Part shown: piece by piece, positions 1-9,070 of the stretch
How the letters are laid out: every line of letters starts with the position of its first letter
Position numbering within the stretch: the stretch's first letter is position 1
The notes under the pieces: generated by a model
The model's input: the letters and a program-made list of their open reading frames with translations, nothing else
What the model was told of the DNA's origin: nothing
The model's database searches: none
Assembly: GCA_963792875.1 (NCBI GenBank)
Contig: CAWBXV010000002.1
Span: 806,001 to 870,000 of the forward strand
DNA: 64,000 nt
Reading direction: 5' to 3'
Source: JAHEGP01 sp963792875
GTDB taxonomy: Bacteria > Pseudomonadota > Gammaproteobacteria > Pseudomonadales > JAHEGP01
Translations under genes and position numbers: made by a program

Positions 1-369
1 GAGAAGAAGCGCCCCCTGTTCGACCTGCAGGAGCGGCTGCAGCTCTGCGAGCGGGCGTTGGCCGGCATTGCCAACGTCGAAGTGTGCGCTTTTCGCGGGC
101 TGCTGACCGATTTCGTGCCCGGCTGCGGCACGCACGTGGTGCTCCGCGGCTTGCGCGCCGTTTCCGATTTCGAGTACGAGCTGCAGCTGGCCAACATGAA
201 CCGCGCGCTGAGTCCCCGCTTTGAATCCGTGTTCCTGACGCCCTCGGATCATTTATCATTCATTTCGGCGAGCCTGGTGCGGGAGATCGCCTCCATGGGA
301 GGCGACATCACACCCTTTGTGCACCTCGAGGTAGCACGCGCGCTGCGACGCAAATTTGCGGCGACCTGA
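1..369 (+). CDS. coaD: Phosphopantetheine adenylyltransferase, 3' part only
   Basis: Penultimate enzyme of coenzyme A synthesis: transfers AMP from ATP to 4'-phosphopantetheine in the cytoplasm. The frame is open from base 1, so the gene begins outside the window. About 122 C-terminal residues remain of a family length near 160; the N-terminal nucleotide-binding TxGH motif is missing. Recognisable pieces are the RGLRAVSDFEYELQLANMNR segment and the FISASLVREIA segment, both characteristic of CoaD. A ferredoxin gene follows after about 60 bases, the same coaD-fdx pairing seen in Pseudomonas. The identification is firm; only the truncation by the window edge limits it. Confidence 0.95.
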   Translation, partial: EKKRPLFDLQERLQLCERALAGIANVEVCAFRGLLTDFVPGCGTHVVLRGLRAVSDFEYELQLANMNRALSPRFESVFLTPSDHLSFISASLVREIASMGGDITPFVHLEVARALRRKFAAT

Positions 370-429
370 TGCGGCCGGCCGCGAGCGCCACTGGCGCCAC
401 CAACCGACTTTGACCCGGAGTCTGACACC

Positions 430-681
430 ATGGCCCTGATGATCACGGCAGAATGTATCAATTGCGACGTGTGCGAACCCGAGTGCCCCAATGAGGCGAT
501 CTACCAGGGTGAGGACATCTATGTGATCGACCCGAACAAGTGCACCGAATGCGTCGGGCACTACGATGAGCCGCAGTGCCAGCAGGTGTGTCCGGTCGAC
601 TGCATTCCATTGAATCCGGAACGCATGGAAACGGAAGAGGAGCTGATGATCAAATATCAGCGGCTTACCGGGAACGCCTGA
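430..681 (+). CDS. YfhL-type 2[4Fe-4S] ferredoxin
   Basis: Small cytoplasmic electron carrier of 83 residues. Cysteines at 9, 12, 15 and 19 form the first CxxCxxCxxxC cluster motif. Cysteines 38, 41, 50 and 54 form the second, with the eight-residue insertion between the second and third ligands (CVGHYDEPQC) typical of the Allochromatium/YfhL ferredoxin class, which has very low-potential clusters. The start is the ATG at 430, and the length matches the family. It lies directly downstream of coaD and is probably co-transcribed with it. The redox partner cannot be read from the sequence. Confidence 0.95.
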   Translation: MALMITAECINCDVCEPECPNEAIYQGEDIYVIDPNKCTECVGHYDEPQCQQVCPVDCIPLNPERMETEEELMIKYQRLTGNA

Positions 682-759
682 ACGCAGCCCGACTGCACCC
701 GGCCCGACTTAGCACCGCTGGCCCGGCGACCGCAGAGAGCGGGGCCGGAGATGCTACTG

Positions 760-1131
760 TCAATAGGCTGCGACCTGATCCCCTTCGTGATAGGCGTCTG
801 AATCCCGTAACTTCGGCTTGCGGCCGTTGGTACAACCAAGACAGCGCACAAAGGTGGCCTTACCCGGGCCGGCCACCAGGGTCTTGGCGGAATCAGCGAC
901 GTTACCGCCCAGCGCCGAGAATGGCAGGCCCACCAGGAAGCCCGCGGTACCGGCCACCGTCATCGCCAACAGTGCGGGGCGGGCGATCACCAGGTCACCC
1001 GCCATCGCCAGCGCGGTCGGGCGCTGGTAGGCCTCGTGCTCGTAGAGGGCCTGAGTAAAGCCGGCCTGGGGCAGGCTTAGTAACAGCCCACAACCGGCGG
1101 CAACGGTGAGCGACCTGAGCTTTGCCTTCAT
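760..1131 (-). CDS. Small exported hypothetical protein
   Basis: Encodes 123 residues from the ATG at 1131, chosen because a purine-rich GAGGGAGA ribosome site sits just upstream. A longer reading from 1245 lacks this support. The N-terminus is a signal peptide (KAKLR, then a hydrophobic stretch ending near GFTQA). The mature part has a hydrophobic, glycine-rich segment (ALLAMTVAGTAGFLVGLPFSA) that could be one membrane span, and later a CLGC pair. Similar small proteins of unknown role sit between mutM and fdx in Pseudomonas, so conserved position supports a real gene. I cannot assign a function. Confidence 0.7.
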   Translation of the reverse strand: MKAKLRSLTVAAGCGLLLSLPQAGFTQALYEHEAYQRPTALAMAGDLVIARPALLAMTVAGTAGFLVGLPFSALGGNVADSAKTLVAGPGKATFVRCLGCTNGRKPKLRDSDAYHEGDQVAAY

Positions 1132-1275
1132 GATAGCGATTCTCCCTCGGTATCCACCAGGGTCCTGCCCCGGCACTTCGCACAATAAGCCTAATAGTAG
1201 TCCCATTGCGGCAGATCGGAACCGCCGGTGTTGGAAACAATTCACACTTCTGTGAGAGGGCGGCCCAAAGGCCGT

Positions 1276-2091
1276 TCAGCGCTGGCACTGCGCGCAGTAG
1301 ACCGTACTGCGCTGGCCCAGGCGAACCTCGCGCAGCGCCCGACCGCAGCCCGGGCAGGCCTCTCCCCCTCTGCCGTAGACCTGCAGTTCGTGACGAAAGT
1401 AGCCAGGCTTGCCGGTGCTATCGACAAAATCGCGCAAGGTCGTGCCGCCATGCGCTATCGCGCGCTCCAGCACGGCCTTGATGGCGACGGCCAGGCGCTG
1501 GTAGCGCAGCGCGGAAATCTGCCCCGCCGCCCGCTGCGGCCGGATGCCGGCCGCAAACAGCGCCTCATTGGCGTAGATGTTGCCCACCCCTACCACCACG
1601 CGGCCATCCATGATGAAAGCCTTGACCGGCGCGGTGCGCCCCCTGGACAGCCCGTGGAGATAGCCACCATCGAACGCACCGTCCAGTGGCTCCGGGCCCA
1701 GGCCCTGCAGCAGCACGTGCTCGCCGGGCGGCCGCGCGGTCCACAGTATCGCGCCAAAGCGGCGCGGATCGCGAAAGCGCAGCGCGCGCCCGTCGTCCAG
1801 CACGATATCGACGTGGTCGTGCGGGGCCGGCGGCACGCCAGCTTCGAGCAGCCGCAGGCTGCCGGTCATGCCCAGATGAACGATCAGATGGCCCCCGCCG
1901 CAATCGAACAGCAGATACTTGGCGCGCCGCCGCACCGCGGCGATGCGCCGGCCGGTCAGAAGCCCGGGGAGGTCGCCCGGCACGGGCCAGCGCAGCCGCC
2001 CGTCGCGCACGACGACGCCGACGATGCTGCGATCGAGCAGATGCGGCTCAACGCCGCGGCGGGTGGTTTCAACTTCAGGCAATTCGGGCAT
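1276..2091 (-). CDS. mutM: Formamidopyrimidine-DNA glycosylase
   Basis: Base-excision repair enzyme that removes 8-oxoguanine and formamidopyrimidines and nicks the abasic site. The start at 2091 gives the obligatory N-terminus MPELPEVE, where Pro2 is the Schiff-base nucleophile; an 11-residue upstream extension is rejected. The RAKYLL segment contains the conserved active-site lysine. The C-terminus carries the zinc finger CPGC...CAQC that binds DNA, and the 271-residue length is normal. It is divergent from the hydantoinase gene, with 119 bases between them. Confidence 0.97.
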   Translation of the reverse strand: MPELPEVETTRRGVEPHLLDRSIVGVVVRDGRLRWPVPGDLPGLLTGRRIAAVRRRAKYLLFDCGGGHLIVHLGMTGSLRLLEAGVPPAPHDHVDIVLDDGRALRFRDPRRFGAILWTARPPGEHVLLQGLGPEPLDGAFDGGYLHGLSRGRTAPVKAFIMDGRVVVGVGNIYANEALFAAGIRPQRAAGQISALRYQRLAVAIKAVLERAIAHGGTTLRDFVDSTGKPGYFRHELQVYGRGGEACPGCGRALREVRLGQRSTVYCAQCQR

Positions 2092-2210
2092 AATCGGCAC
2101 TTCCTGAACGGGCGCGGCGCACACCAGGCCGCCGGCCGTCGGTTAAACCAGAGCGCGGTCAGACCGGCGGCGGTTCGCCGAGCGCGGCGGCTGCGCAAAT
2201 CGAGCAGCAG

Positions 2211-4220
2211 ATGACCACACCAGCCAGCATCATTCTCGGCATCGATACCGGCGGCACCTTCACCGATTTCGTCCTCTGGCGCGAGGGCGAGCTGCGCATA
2301 CACAAGGTGCTGTCGACCCCCGCGGCGCCCGAGCAGGCCATCCTGCAAGGGTTGCGCGAGCTGGGCCTGGCGCCCGCTGCGCTGGGCGAGCAACTGGTCA
2401 CCATTCACGGCAGCACCGTGGCCACCAATGCCGCGCTCGAGGGCAAGGGCGTGCGCACGGCGTTAATCACGAACCGCGGACTGAAGGACCTTCTCACCAT
2501 CGGGCGCCAGGCCCGGGGCAGACTCTACGACCTGCAGCCGACACCGCTGCCACCGCCGGTGCCCGCTGAATTATGCCTGGAAACCGGCGGGCGACTCGAC
2601 CCCTGCGGCGACGTCGTCGAGGACCTGAGCGACGCCGACCTGGCCCTGCTGAACCGGCAGATCACCGAGCTGGCTCCCACTGCGGTGGCGATCAACCTGC
2701 TGTATTCCTACGTCGATGACCGCTTCGAGAGGCGCATCGAGGCGGCCATGCCGGCCGGCATGTTCGTGGCGCGCTCATCCTTTGTGCTGCCCGAATACAA
2801 GGAATACGAGAGGGGCATCGCCACCTGGCTGAACGCCTGGCTGGGGCCGCTGATCAGCGGCTATCTGCAGCGCCTGCAGACCCATCTGGACCCCTCACCG
2901 CTCTCCATCATGCAGTCGTCCGGCGGCACCATAGCCGCCGAACAGGCTGCGCGCAGAGCCGTCAACCTGCTGCTCTCCGGGCCCGCCGGCGGCCTGGCAG
3001 GGGCCCTGTACCTGGGGCGCCTGGCAGGTTCAAGCCGGCTTATCAGCTTTGACATGGGCGGCACTTCCACCGATGTCGCCCTGCTGTGCGGCGATATCCG
3101 CCTGACCAATGAGGGCCGCATCGGCCCCTACCCGGTCGCCGTGCCCATGGTGGACATGGCCACGATCGGGGCCGGTGGCGGCTCCATCGCCTACCTCGAT
3201 GACGGCGGCATGCTGCACGTCGGGCCGGAGTCGGCAGGCGCACAGCCAGGTCCTGCCTGTTATGGCCGGGGCGGCAGCGCCCCCACAGTGACCGACGCCA
3301 ACCTCGCGCTGGGGCGACTGCGCGCCGATCAATTCCTCGGCGGCAGCATGGCCCTGGACGAAGCCGCTGCACGCCATGCCCTGCAGCGACTGGCCGACGG
3401 CATGGGCAAATCCCTGCAGGACGCGGCCGAGGGCATCATCCGCCTGGCCAACGAACACATGGGGCGGGCGCTGCGCGAGATATCTGTCCAGCGCGGCTTC
3501 GACCCCAGGGAATTTACCCTGTGCTGCTTCGGCGGAGCGGGCGGCCTGCACGTTTGCGATCTGGCCGAAAACCTCGGCATCCGGCACGCCATCGTTCCTC
3601 TCCACGGCGGTGTGCTGTCAGCGCTCGGCATGCTGGTGGCACCGCGGGAGCGACAGGCTTCGAGAACGCTGCGCACGCCGCTGGCCGCGACCAGCGCCGA
3701 CCAGCTGACTGAGGCGCTGGCAGGCCTGGCGCGGAGTGGGCGGGCGGAACTGCAGGCGGAAGGCGTTGATGACGCGCAGATTGCCCAGGAGGACAGCCTC
3801 GACCTGCGCTATCGAGGTCAATCGTACACGCTCAATACGCCATGGCGGGGACGGCTCGATGGCGCGGAGGCCGATTTCCATGAACTGCACGCCTTGCGCT
3901 ACGGTCACCGCATGCACCTGCCCGTGGAACTGGTCAATGTGCGCTGCCGGGTTTACGCCCCCGGCTCTGAGATCGAGCTACCCGCCGCGAACGTGATACC
4001 TGAGCGACCGGTGCCGGCAACTATCGCCGGCCTGTCAGAGGCCGCTGCCGTATTCGACCGCGACATGCTGGCTATCGGCCGCCGCTATGCGGGGCCGCTG
4101 CTGATCACCGAACGGGTGTCCACCACCCTGATCAAGTCCGGGTGGCAGGTGAGAAGGGATGCACTGGGCAATCTATTGCTGGAGTATTGCCACGCCAGCC
4201 AGGCCGAGCAGGGTCAGTAG
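2211..4220 (+). CDS. Hydantoinase/oxoprolinase family protein, A subunit type
   Basis: A 669-residue protein of the HyuA/OplA family: ATP-dependent opening of hydantoin or 5-oxoproline rings, cytoplasmic. The N-terminal ATPase-type motif GIDTGGTFTDF is near residue 10, GSTVATNAAL near 65 and the second phosphate-binding motif SFDMGGTSTDVAL near 280. These define the Hydant_A_N and Hydantoinase_A domains in order. No HyuB-type partner follows: the next gene is rpmG on the opposite strand, 13 bases after the stop. The substrate is unknown. It may be a stand-alone enzyme or may pair with a distant B subunit. Confidence 0.88.
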   Translation: MTTPASIILGIDTGGTFTDFVLWREGELRIHKVLSTPAAPEQAILQGLRELGLAPAALGEQLVTIHGSTVATNAALEGKGVRTALITNRGLKDLLTIGRQARGRLYDLQPTPLPPPVPAELCLETGGRLDPCGDVVEDLSDADLALLNRQITELAPTAVAINLLYSYVDDRFERRIEAAMPAGMFVARSSFVLPEYKEYERGIATWLNAWLGPLISGYLQRLQTHLDPSPLSIMQSSGGTIAAEQAARRAVNLLLSGPAGGLAGALYLGRLAGSSRLISFDMGGTSTDVALLCGDIRLTNEGRIGPYPVAVPMVDMATIGAGGGSIAYLDDGGMLHVGPESAGAQPGPACYGRGGSAPTVTDANLALGRLRADQFLGGSMALDEAAARHALQRLADGMGKSLQDAAEGIIRLANEHMGRALREISVQRGFDPREFTLCCFGGAGGLHVCDLAENLGIRHAIVPLHGGVLSALGMLVAPRERQASRTLRTPLAATSADQLTEALAGLARSGRAELQAEGVDDAQIAQEDSLDLRYRGQSYTLNTPWRGRLDGAEADFHELHALRYGHRMHLPVELVNVRCRVYAPGSEIELPAANVIPERPVPATIAGLSEAAAVFDRDMLAIGRRYAGPLLITERVSTTLIKSGWQVRRDALGNLLLEYCHASQAEQGQ

Positions 4221-4233
4221 AGCGAGACCGCCG

Positions 4234-4401
4234 CTACTTGATCTTGCCTTCCTTATACATCACATGCTTGCGCACCACCGGATCGTATTTCTTGAATTCG
4301 AGCTTGTCCGGCGTGTTGCGCTTGTTCTTGTCGGTCGTGTAGAAGTGCCCGGTACCGGCGGAAGAGATCAGACGGATTTTTTCACGAGACGATTTGGCCA
4401 T
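4234..4401 (-). CDS. rpmG: 50S ribosomal protein bL33
   Basis: Structural protein of the large ribosomal subunit, 55 residues, reading MAKSSREKIRLISSAGTGHF at its start and ending KEGKIK. This is the bL33 form without the zinc-binding cysteine pairs: no cysteine is present, so it is the zinc-independent paralogue type. It follows rpmB by 12 bases in the same direction, the universal rpmB-rpmG operon. It is convergent with the hydantoinase gene, with only 13 bases between the two stop codons and no obvious hairpin there. Confidence 0.96.
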   Translation of the reverse strand: MAKSSREKIRLISSAGTGHFYTTDKNKRNTPDKLEFKKYDPVVRKHVMYKEGKIK

Positions 4402-4413
4402 GATGGTGCCCTC

Positions 4414-4650
4414 TTATACCTTTTCGCCGGCAGCGCGCAACTTTGCGAGCACCGCATCGATGCCGCTCTTGTCGATCACTCTCATTCCCTTGGTGGAAAT
4501 GCGCAATTTAACAAAGCGCTTCTCGGATTCTACCCAGAACCTGTGCGTCTGCAGATTGGGAATGAACCGCCGCTTGGTCCGATTCTTCGCGTGCGATACG
4601 TTGTTCCCTGTTACCGGCCGCTTACCGGTGACCTGACATACTCTGGACAT
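4414..4650 (-). CDS. rpmB: 50S ribosomal protein bL28
   Basis: Large-subunit ribosomal protein of 78 residues, beginning MSRVCQVTGKRPVTGNNVSH and containing the family-typical NRTKRRFIPNLQ and RISTKGMRVIDK segments. It is first in the two-gene rpmB-rpmG operon. A possible sigma70 promoter lies about 100 bases upstream. The single cysteine does not form a zinc motif. Length and sequence match the family closely. Confidence 0.97.
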   Translation of the reverse strand: MSRVCQVTGKRPVTGNNVSHAKNRTKRRFIPNLQTHRFWVESEKRFVKLRISTKGMRVIDKSGIDAVLAKLRAAGEKV

Positions 4651-5223
4651 GTGTTTGTCTCTCCACCTGCGGTGAATGCTCTCGAATGGGTTGACCCGGA
4701 CTAAACGAGCCCGCTCTGCAAGAGGAGGCCTGTTTCAGGGAGCGCGGCAATTTACCAGAACTCCCATCACCGTGCAAGCGCCGATGCGCCAACCCGATCA
4801 GCTGGATCGGTATCGCGCGACACGCGCCGTCAAGCCTGCGCCTGCGACAAGCGCCCCCGACGCCGCTGTCTGCCACTTCCAGCCACACTGCCGAGCCGCA
4901 AGCAGGTTCACAGGGAACGCCATGATGCGCAGGCGGCCCTTGGCAAGCTGCCGCCCCTGCCTCCATGCCCTGGTCCGTCGCAGCCCAGGCACCGCCAGGC
5001 AGCGACTGCGCCCGCTTGCATGATCCAGACAAATCTCTGATTATGAATCAGCGGCGCTGGCTGCAGGCACGCCAGCGGAGCCGGCCGGCAAGGGTCGCGC
5101 GCTGTCGCAGCTCTCTTGCGCCCGCCCAGTGCCCAGCTTCCTGCCAGACCTGCACTTTCCACCTGGCAGGTTGACACTGGCCAATCCGCACAACGGTTTC
5201 ACAATGGGTCACTGGAGATCGCC
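4651..5223. other. Intergenic region between rpmB and the AsmA-like gene
   Basis: About 570 bases between divergent genes. Apart from the candidate rpmB promoter I see no convincing gene. Short open frames occur on both strands, but they lack ribosome sites and have arginine/proline-rich composition typical of GC-rich shadow frames. The region must also carry the promoter of the AsmA-like gene, which I cannot place. Confidence 0.5.
4749..4777 (-). promoter_or_regulatory. Possible sigma70 promoter for rpmB-rpmG
   Basis: On the minus strand a TTGCAC element (4772-4777) and a TAAATT element (4749-4754) are separated by exactly 17 bases, about 100 bases upstream of rpmB. The match to TTGACA/TATAAT is partial, so this is inference from spacing and position. 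Confidence 0.35.
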
Positions 5224-8200
5224 ATGGCAGTGAAGTTTCCCAGCAGGATCAGTTTCAATCGACAGGTCCAGCGCCTGCTGCAAATAGCCAGTGAAGCCGC
5301 GGGCGGAGAAATCGCCGCAGAGCGGCTGCAGTGGAGCTTCAATAAGGGCCTGTGCCTGCAGGCGTCGGCGCTGTCACTCAAGGGCGCAGCGCTGCCCGGC
5401 GCCAGCCTCTGTGTTGCCAAAGTACAGATCTTTCTCGCCTTGCTGCCGCTGTTGAGAGGCAGGCTGCTCATCAGAAGGCTGGTCATGGAGCAGCCGGTCC
5501 TGAAATGGCGATTGGGCGCCCGAGCGAGTGCGCCTGGCGGGGCCGGCGACGACACGGCCGCGACGGCCCCCGCTAAACTGCCCTCGCTGCTCACGGTCGA
5601 GAGGCTGCAGGTGACCGACGGCAGCGTTTTTCTGGATTTCAGTGATACCTCCGAAAATCGTGGACCGCTGGACATTCACAGCATTACTCTCAACGCATCT
5701 CACCTCTCCGCCAACACCGTCGCCCCCTTCGAGTTCGCAGCGGCCCTTAGCAGGAGCGGCAATATCAGCGGCGACGGGCAGGTGGGCAGCGCGCACGACC
5801 GGGCCGGACGCACACAACTGCGGGCCCACGTCTTACTGGATGGCGTCGACGCGGCGCTGCTCTCGGGACAGCGGCGCCCGCCGCATGAGCACGAAGGTTT
5901 ACAGGGATATCTCTCCGGCCAATTGGATTTTGCCGGAGACCTGAACTCGGGTGGATGTCTGCAGGGCGACCTCGATCTGAGCTGCATCAGATACCGGGAC
6001 GACACGCGCTGGGAAACGCCGCTGGCGGCCCAGTCCGCCCGGCTCCAATGGCAGATCGCGCTCTCGCGGCAGGATCTGACGGTGCAGCGGGCGAACCTGC
6101 AGCTGGCCGATCTCAACGCCTCGGTGCAGCTGACTGTGGCCAACTGGCTCGATCATCCCTCGATAAGAGACGCGCAGCTCACCGGCGACCTGCCGACGCG
6201 CACCTTGCTGCCCCTCATACCCTGGCGCATGCTCGGCGCCGAAGGCCCGCCGCTGCGCGCCATCATGGCCCGCGGCGGCAACGTGAAAGTCAGTACGATC
6301 AGCCTGCCGCCGCTGCCGTTGACGGGCGTCAAGCCGTCGGCCCGCGCCCTGCTAGAGTCGTGCGAGATCGAGTTGACCGCAACCGACCTGCTGCTGCCCG
6401 GTGCTGGATTGCGCCCCAGGCTGCGCGTGATCGAGGGCGTATTCAACGTCAAGCACGGCACCCTGAGCAGCGACTGCATCCGCACGCGCACTGGCGCAGT
6501 GGCGCTGCCGAACATCTCCCTGCGTGCGGAGCAGCTGTTCGACCAGCCGCGGCTGCGCGCGGCGGCACAGGGTCCGGCCGTGGTCGATGACGGCGGGCCG
6601 GGCTCCGGCGACGAAGCGCTGCTGCACTGGGGCATTCGCGAACTCACCGGCGCCGCCGACGTCACCATCAACGTGGACTTCGACCGCGCGCGCAGCGAAC
6701 CGCTGCTCGCCGAGGGTGCCGTCAACGTCCGGGGGCTGCGCATCATCACCGCCCGAAGCGGCGCACAGCTGGGCCTGGACGGCCAGATAGCAGTGGCCAA
6801 CAGCTCGGGCCTGCTGCTCAAACTCCAGCACTGCGAAGCCCGCGTCAACGGAGCGCCCCTTACGCTGCACGGCCTGGTCAGCGGTATCCGCACGGCCGAC
6901 CTGCTGATCGATCTCCAACTGCTGGCGCGCGAGCTGGCGCTGGCGCCACTGGCGGAGGTCATTCCACCGCTGGCCCGAAGCCAGCTCGCCGGCAACCTCA
7001 ACGCCGATCTCAAGCTCAGCTATGCCGCAGCCGATGCAGAACACATCGACCTGCAAGGACGCCTGGACATCGACGATCTGCGCTGGCGGCAGGCTGACAT
7101 CGATGTCGCCGACGCCAAGGTGAAAGTGAGCCTTCACACCAACCGCGTCGTCCTCGAACGCGCGGACGGCAACTTCAATGGGCAGCCCATGGCAATCCGC
7201 GGCAACATCGCCGAACTCCCGCGCATCGTCGCCTCCGTTCACGCGACCTCGCCGGAGCTCGACATCGACCGCCTGGCTGCGCTGATCACAAACCGCAGCA
7301 ACGATGGCGACGCGCCTGGCGCGACCGGCGAGACGCCAACCCGCCTGCGTCCCCCTGAGGACGCCGAACTGAGCCTCTCGGTAGCGGTCGATAAAGGCTG
7401 GTACCGCATGCAGCGCTTCGGCGAGCTGATCCTTGCCGCAAAATTCAAAGGCCCGATCCTGGAGGGCCACAACTTCGACGTCCACATCGCCGACGGCCGC
7501 CTGCACACCCGAGGCACTGCCGATTTTCATGACGCGAAGCATATCGGATTTGACGCCCGCTACGAGATCAAGGGCGTCAGCCTGGAGAAGTTTCTGGCGC
7601 TGCTCTACGACAACCCGCCGCCGTATAGCGGTCAGGCCAGCAGCAGAGGCAATCTGCAGGGCTTTCTCGGCAGCCGGTTTCTGGAGCAGGCGCGCGGTTC
7701 AATCATCGTCAAGGCAGGGCCCGGCAATCTGCCCAGAGCCAGCGCCCTCGGTGAAGCGCTGCACGATGCGATGGCGTTCGCTCGGCTCAAGGGCCTGCTG
7801 TCAGGATCCATGCGGCAGTTCAACCAGCGCAAGCGGGTGCCTTTCGACAAGTTCTACCTGCAGGGCCAGTTCGTCGAGCACCGCTTCGATATCCTCTCGA
7901 TGAAGCTCAATACGCCCGGCGTCAAGACCGAGTGGAAGGGCTTCCTGCACCTGCCCGACAATTCCGTCGAGATCGATGTCGAGGTCTCCCTGCTGGGGGG
8001 CCTGGATACCGCGCTCGAGCTGGTGCCCGTAGTGGGCAGCACCGCCAATAAAATGTCCCGCATCTATCTGCACCTGGACGGCCCCCTGGACGACCCCAAG
8101 GTCGAGAAGACCCTGTGGAACTCCCTGGAGGATGTCCGCAAGCGCCCGCTGCAGACGCTGGAAAAGAACGTAGGCAAGGGCCTGGACACGTTCGAAAAGG

Positions 8201-8277
8201 GCGTGGGCAAGGGCCTGGACACCTTCGAAAAGAGCGTGGGCAAGGGCCTGGACACGTTCAAGAAATTCTGGCAGTAG
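5224..8277 (+). CDS. AsmA-like envelope protein with C-terminal 11-residue repeats
   Basis: A 1017-residue protein starting at ATG 5224, preceded by CTGGAG. The repeated beta-rich pattern and the C-terminal section (IEIDVEVSLLGGLDTALELVP, then MSRIYLHLDGPLDDPKVE) match the AsmA-like C-terminal domain family. These envelope proteins are thought to form long grooved bridges for phospholipid movement between inner and outer membranes. There is no clear N-terminal membrane span in the first 25 residues; a hydrophobic stretch (FLALLPLLRGRLLIRRLVM) lies near residues 66-84, so anchoring is uncertain. The last 37 residues consist of three 11-residue repeats and an FWQ end. The gene is monocistronic, between divergent rpmB and convergent radC. 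Confidence 0.75.
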   Translation: MAVKFPSRISFNRQVQRLLQIASEAAGGEIAAERLQWSFNKGLCLQASALSLKGAALPGASLCVAKVQIFLALLPLLRGRLLIRRLVMEQPVLKWRLGARASAPGGAGDDTAATAPAKLPSLLTVERLQVTDGSVFLDFSDTSENRGPLDIHSITLNASHLSANTVAPFEFAAALSRSGNISGDGQVGSAHDRAGRTQLRAHVLLDGVDAALLSGQRRPPHEHEGLQGYLSGQLDFAGDLNSGGCLQGDLDLSCIRYRDDTRWETPLAAQSARLQWQIALSRQDLTVQRANLQLADLNASVQLTVANWLDHPSIRDAQLTGDLPTRTLLPLIPWRMLGAEGPPLRAIMARGGNVKVSTISLPPLPLTGVKPSARALLESCEIELTATDLLLPGAGLRPRLRVIEGVFNVKHGTLSSDCIRTRTGAVALPNISLRAEQLFDQPRLRAAAQGPAVVDDGGPGSGDEALLHWGIRELTGAADVTINVDFDRARSEPLLAEGAVNVRGLRIITARSGAQLGLDGQIAVANSSGLLLKLQHCEARVNGAPLTLHGLVSGIRTADLLIDLQLLARELALAPLAEVIPPLARSQLAGNLNADLKLSYAAADAEHIDLQGRLDIDDLRWRQADIDVADAKVKVSLHTNRVVLERADGNFNGQPMAIRGNIAELPRIVASVHATSPELDIDRLAALITNRSNDGDAPGATGETPTRLRPPEDAELSLSVAVDKGWYRMQRFGELILAAKFKGPILEGHNFDVHIADGRLHTRGTADFHDAKHIGFDARYEIKGVSLEKFLALLYDNPPPYSGQASSRGNLQGFLGSRFLEQARGSIIVKAGPGNLPRASALGEALHDAMAFARLKGLLSGSMRQFNQRKRVPFDKFYLQGQFVEHRFDILSMKLNTPGVKTEWKGFLHLPDNSVEIDVEVSLLGGLDTALELVPVVGSTANKMSRIYLHLDGPLDDPKVEKTLWNSLEDVRKRPLQTLEKNVGKGLDTFEKGVGKGLDTFEKSVGKGLDTFKKFWQ
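8164..8262 (+). repeat. Three tandem 33-bp in-frame repeats
   Basis: Three consecutive 33-base units (8164-8196, 8197-8229, 8230-8262) encode KNVGKGLDTFE, KGVGKGLDTFE and KSVGKGLDTFK at the end of the AsmA-like protein. The copies are near-identical at DNA level, which points to recent expansion. Valine 3, leucine 7 and phenylalanine 10 of each unit fall on one side of an 11/3 helix, as in amphipathic hendecad repeats. Confidence 0.93.
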
Positions 8278-8294
8278 CGGCCGCTGCTGCGCTC

Positions 8295-8969
8295 TCAGAT
8301 CAGACCGCGCTCCGCCAGCGAGACGACCTCGACATCGCCCACCACCATGTGATCGAGCACGCGGATATCAACCAGCGACAGCGCCGACTTCAGGCGCTCG
8401 GTGATGCGGATATCCGCCTGGCTCGGCTCGGCAATCCCCGACGGGTGGTTGTGAGCAAAGATCAGCGCCGCCGCATTGTGGCGCAGCGCCTGTTTGACGA
8501 CCTCACGGGGATAGACACTGGCGCCGTCGATGGTACCGAAGAACAGCTCCTCGCAGGCGATCACTGCATGCCTGGTGTCCAGAAACAGGCATACGAACAC
8601 CTCGCGCTCGAAGCCGCGCAGATGGGCCATCAGGTAGCGGCGAGTTTCGTCCGGGCTGGTGAGCACGCTGCCGCGCTGGAGCTTCTGCAGCAGGTGGCGC
8701 CGGCTCATCTCCAGCACCGCCTGCAGCAGCGCGTACTTTGCCGTCCCCAGCCCCAGGCAGCCGCAAAAGCGCTGCTGATCGGCTTCGAGCAGCGGCCGCA
8801 AGCCACCGAAGCTGTCGAGCAGCTCGCGCGCGAGATCGACCGCGGACTTGCCCGCGACCCCGGTGCGCAGAAAAATCGCCAGCAATTCCGCATCGGACAG
8901 CCCCCCAGGACCTGCCGACAGCAGCTTCTCCCTCGGCCGCTCGGACGCCGGCCAGTCTTTGATAGCCAT
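8295..8969 (-). CDS. radC: RadC family JAB/MPN-domain protein
   Basis: A 224-residue protein historically linked to DNA repair, though its biochemical role is unsettled. An N-terminal helix-hairpin-helix-like region (about residues 1-95) precedes the JAMM metalloprotease-like domain. The metal motif is complete: H173-x-H175 and D186 in AHNHPSGIAEPSQAD, with a glutamate upstream in CEELFFG. Length and start (MAIKDWPASERPREKLL) match the family. It is divergent from coaBC with a 101-base gap, the same arrangement as in Pseudomonas and E. coli. Confidence 0.95.
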   Translation of the reverse strand: MAIKDWPASERPREKLLSAGPGGLSDAELLAIFLRTGVAGKSAVDLARELLDSFGGLRPLLEADQQRFCGCLGLGTAKYALLQAVLEMSRRHLLQKLQRGSVLTSPDETRRYLMAHLRGFEREVFVCLFLDTRHAVIACEELFFGTIDGASVYPREVVKQALRHNAAALIFAHNHPSGIAEPSQADIRITERLKSALSLVDIRVLDHMVVGDVEVVSLAERGLI

Positions 8970-9070
8970 TGCAACCTCCTTGTGCTTCGGCCACTATTTG
9001 CGATTTGACTCAGCCATCGGCCATCATAGTCGGCGGATGGACCTCCGGTGGTGAATCTGGCAATAATTCC

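Noticed and set aside
4676..5032. Small open frames in the rpmB/AsmA-like intergenic region, including a possible small membrane protein on the minus strand near 4798-4992
   Set aside because: No ribosome site, no conserved motif and an amino acid composition typical of random GC-rich frames.
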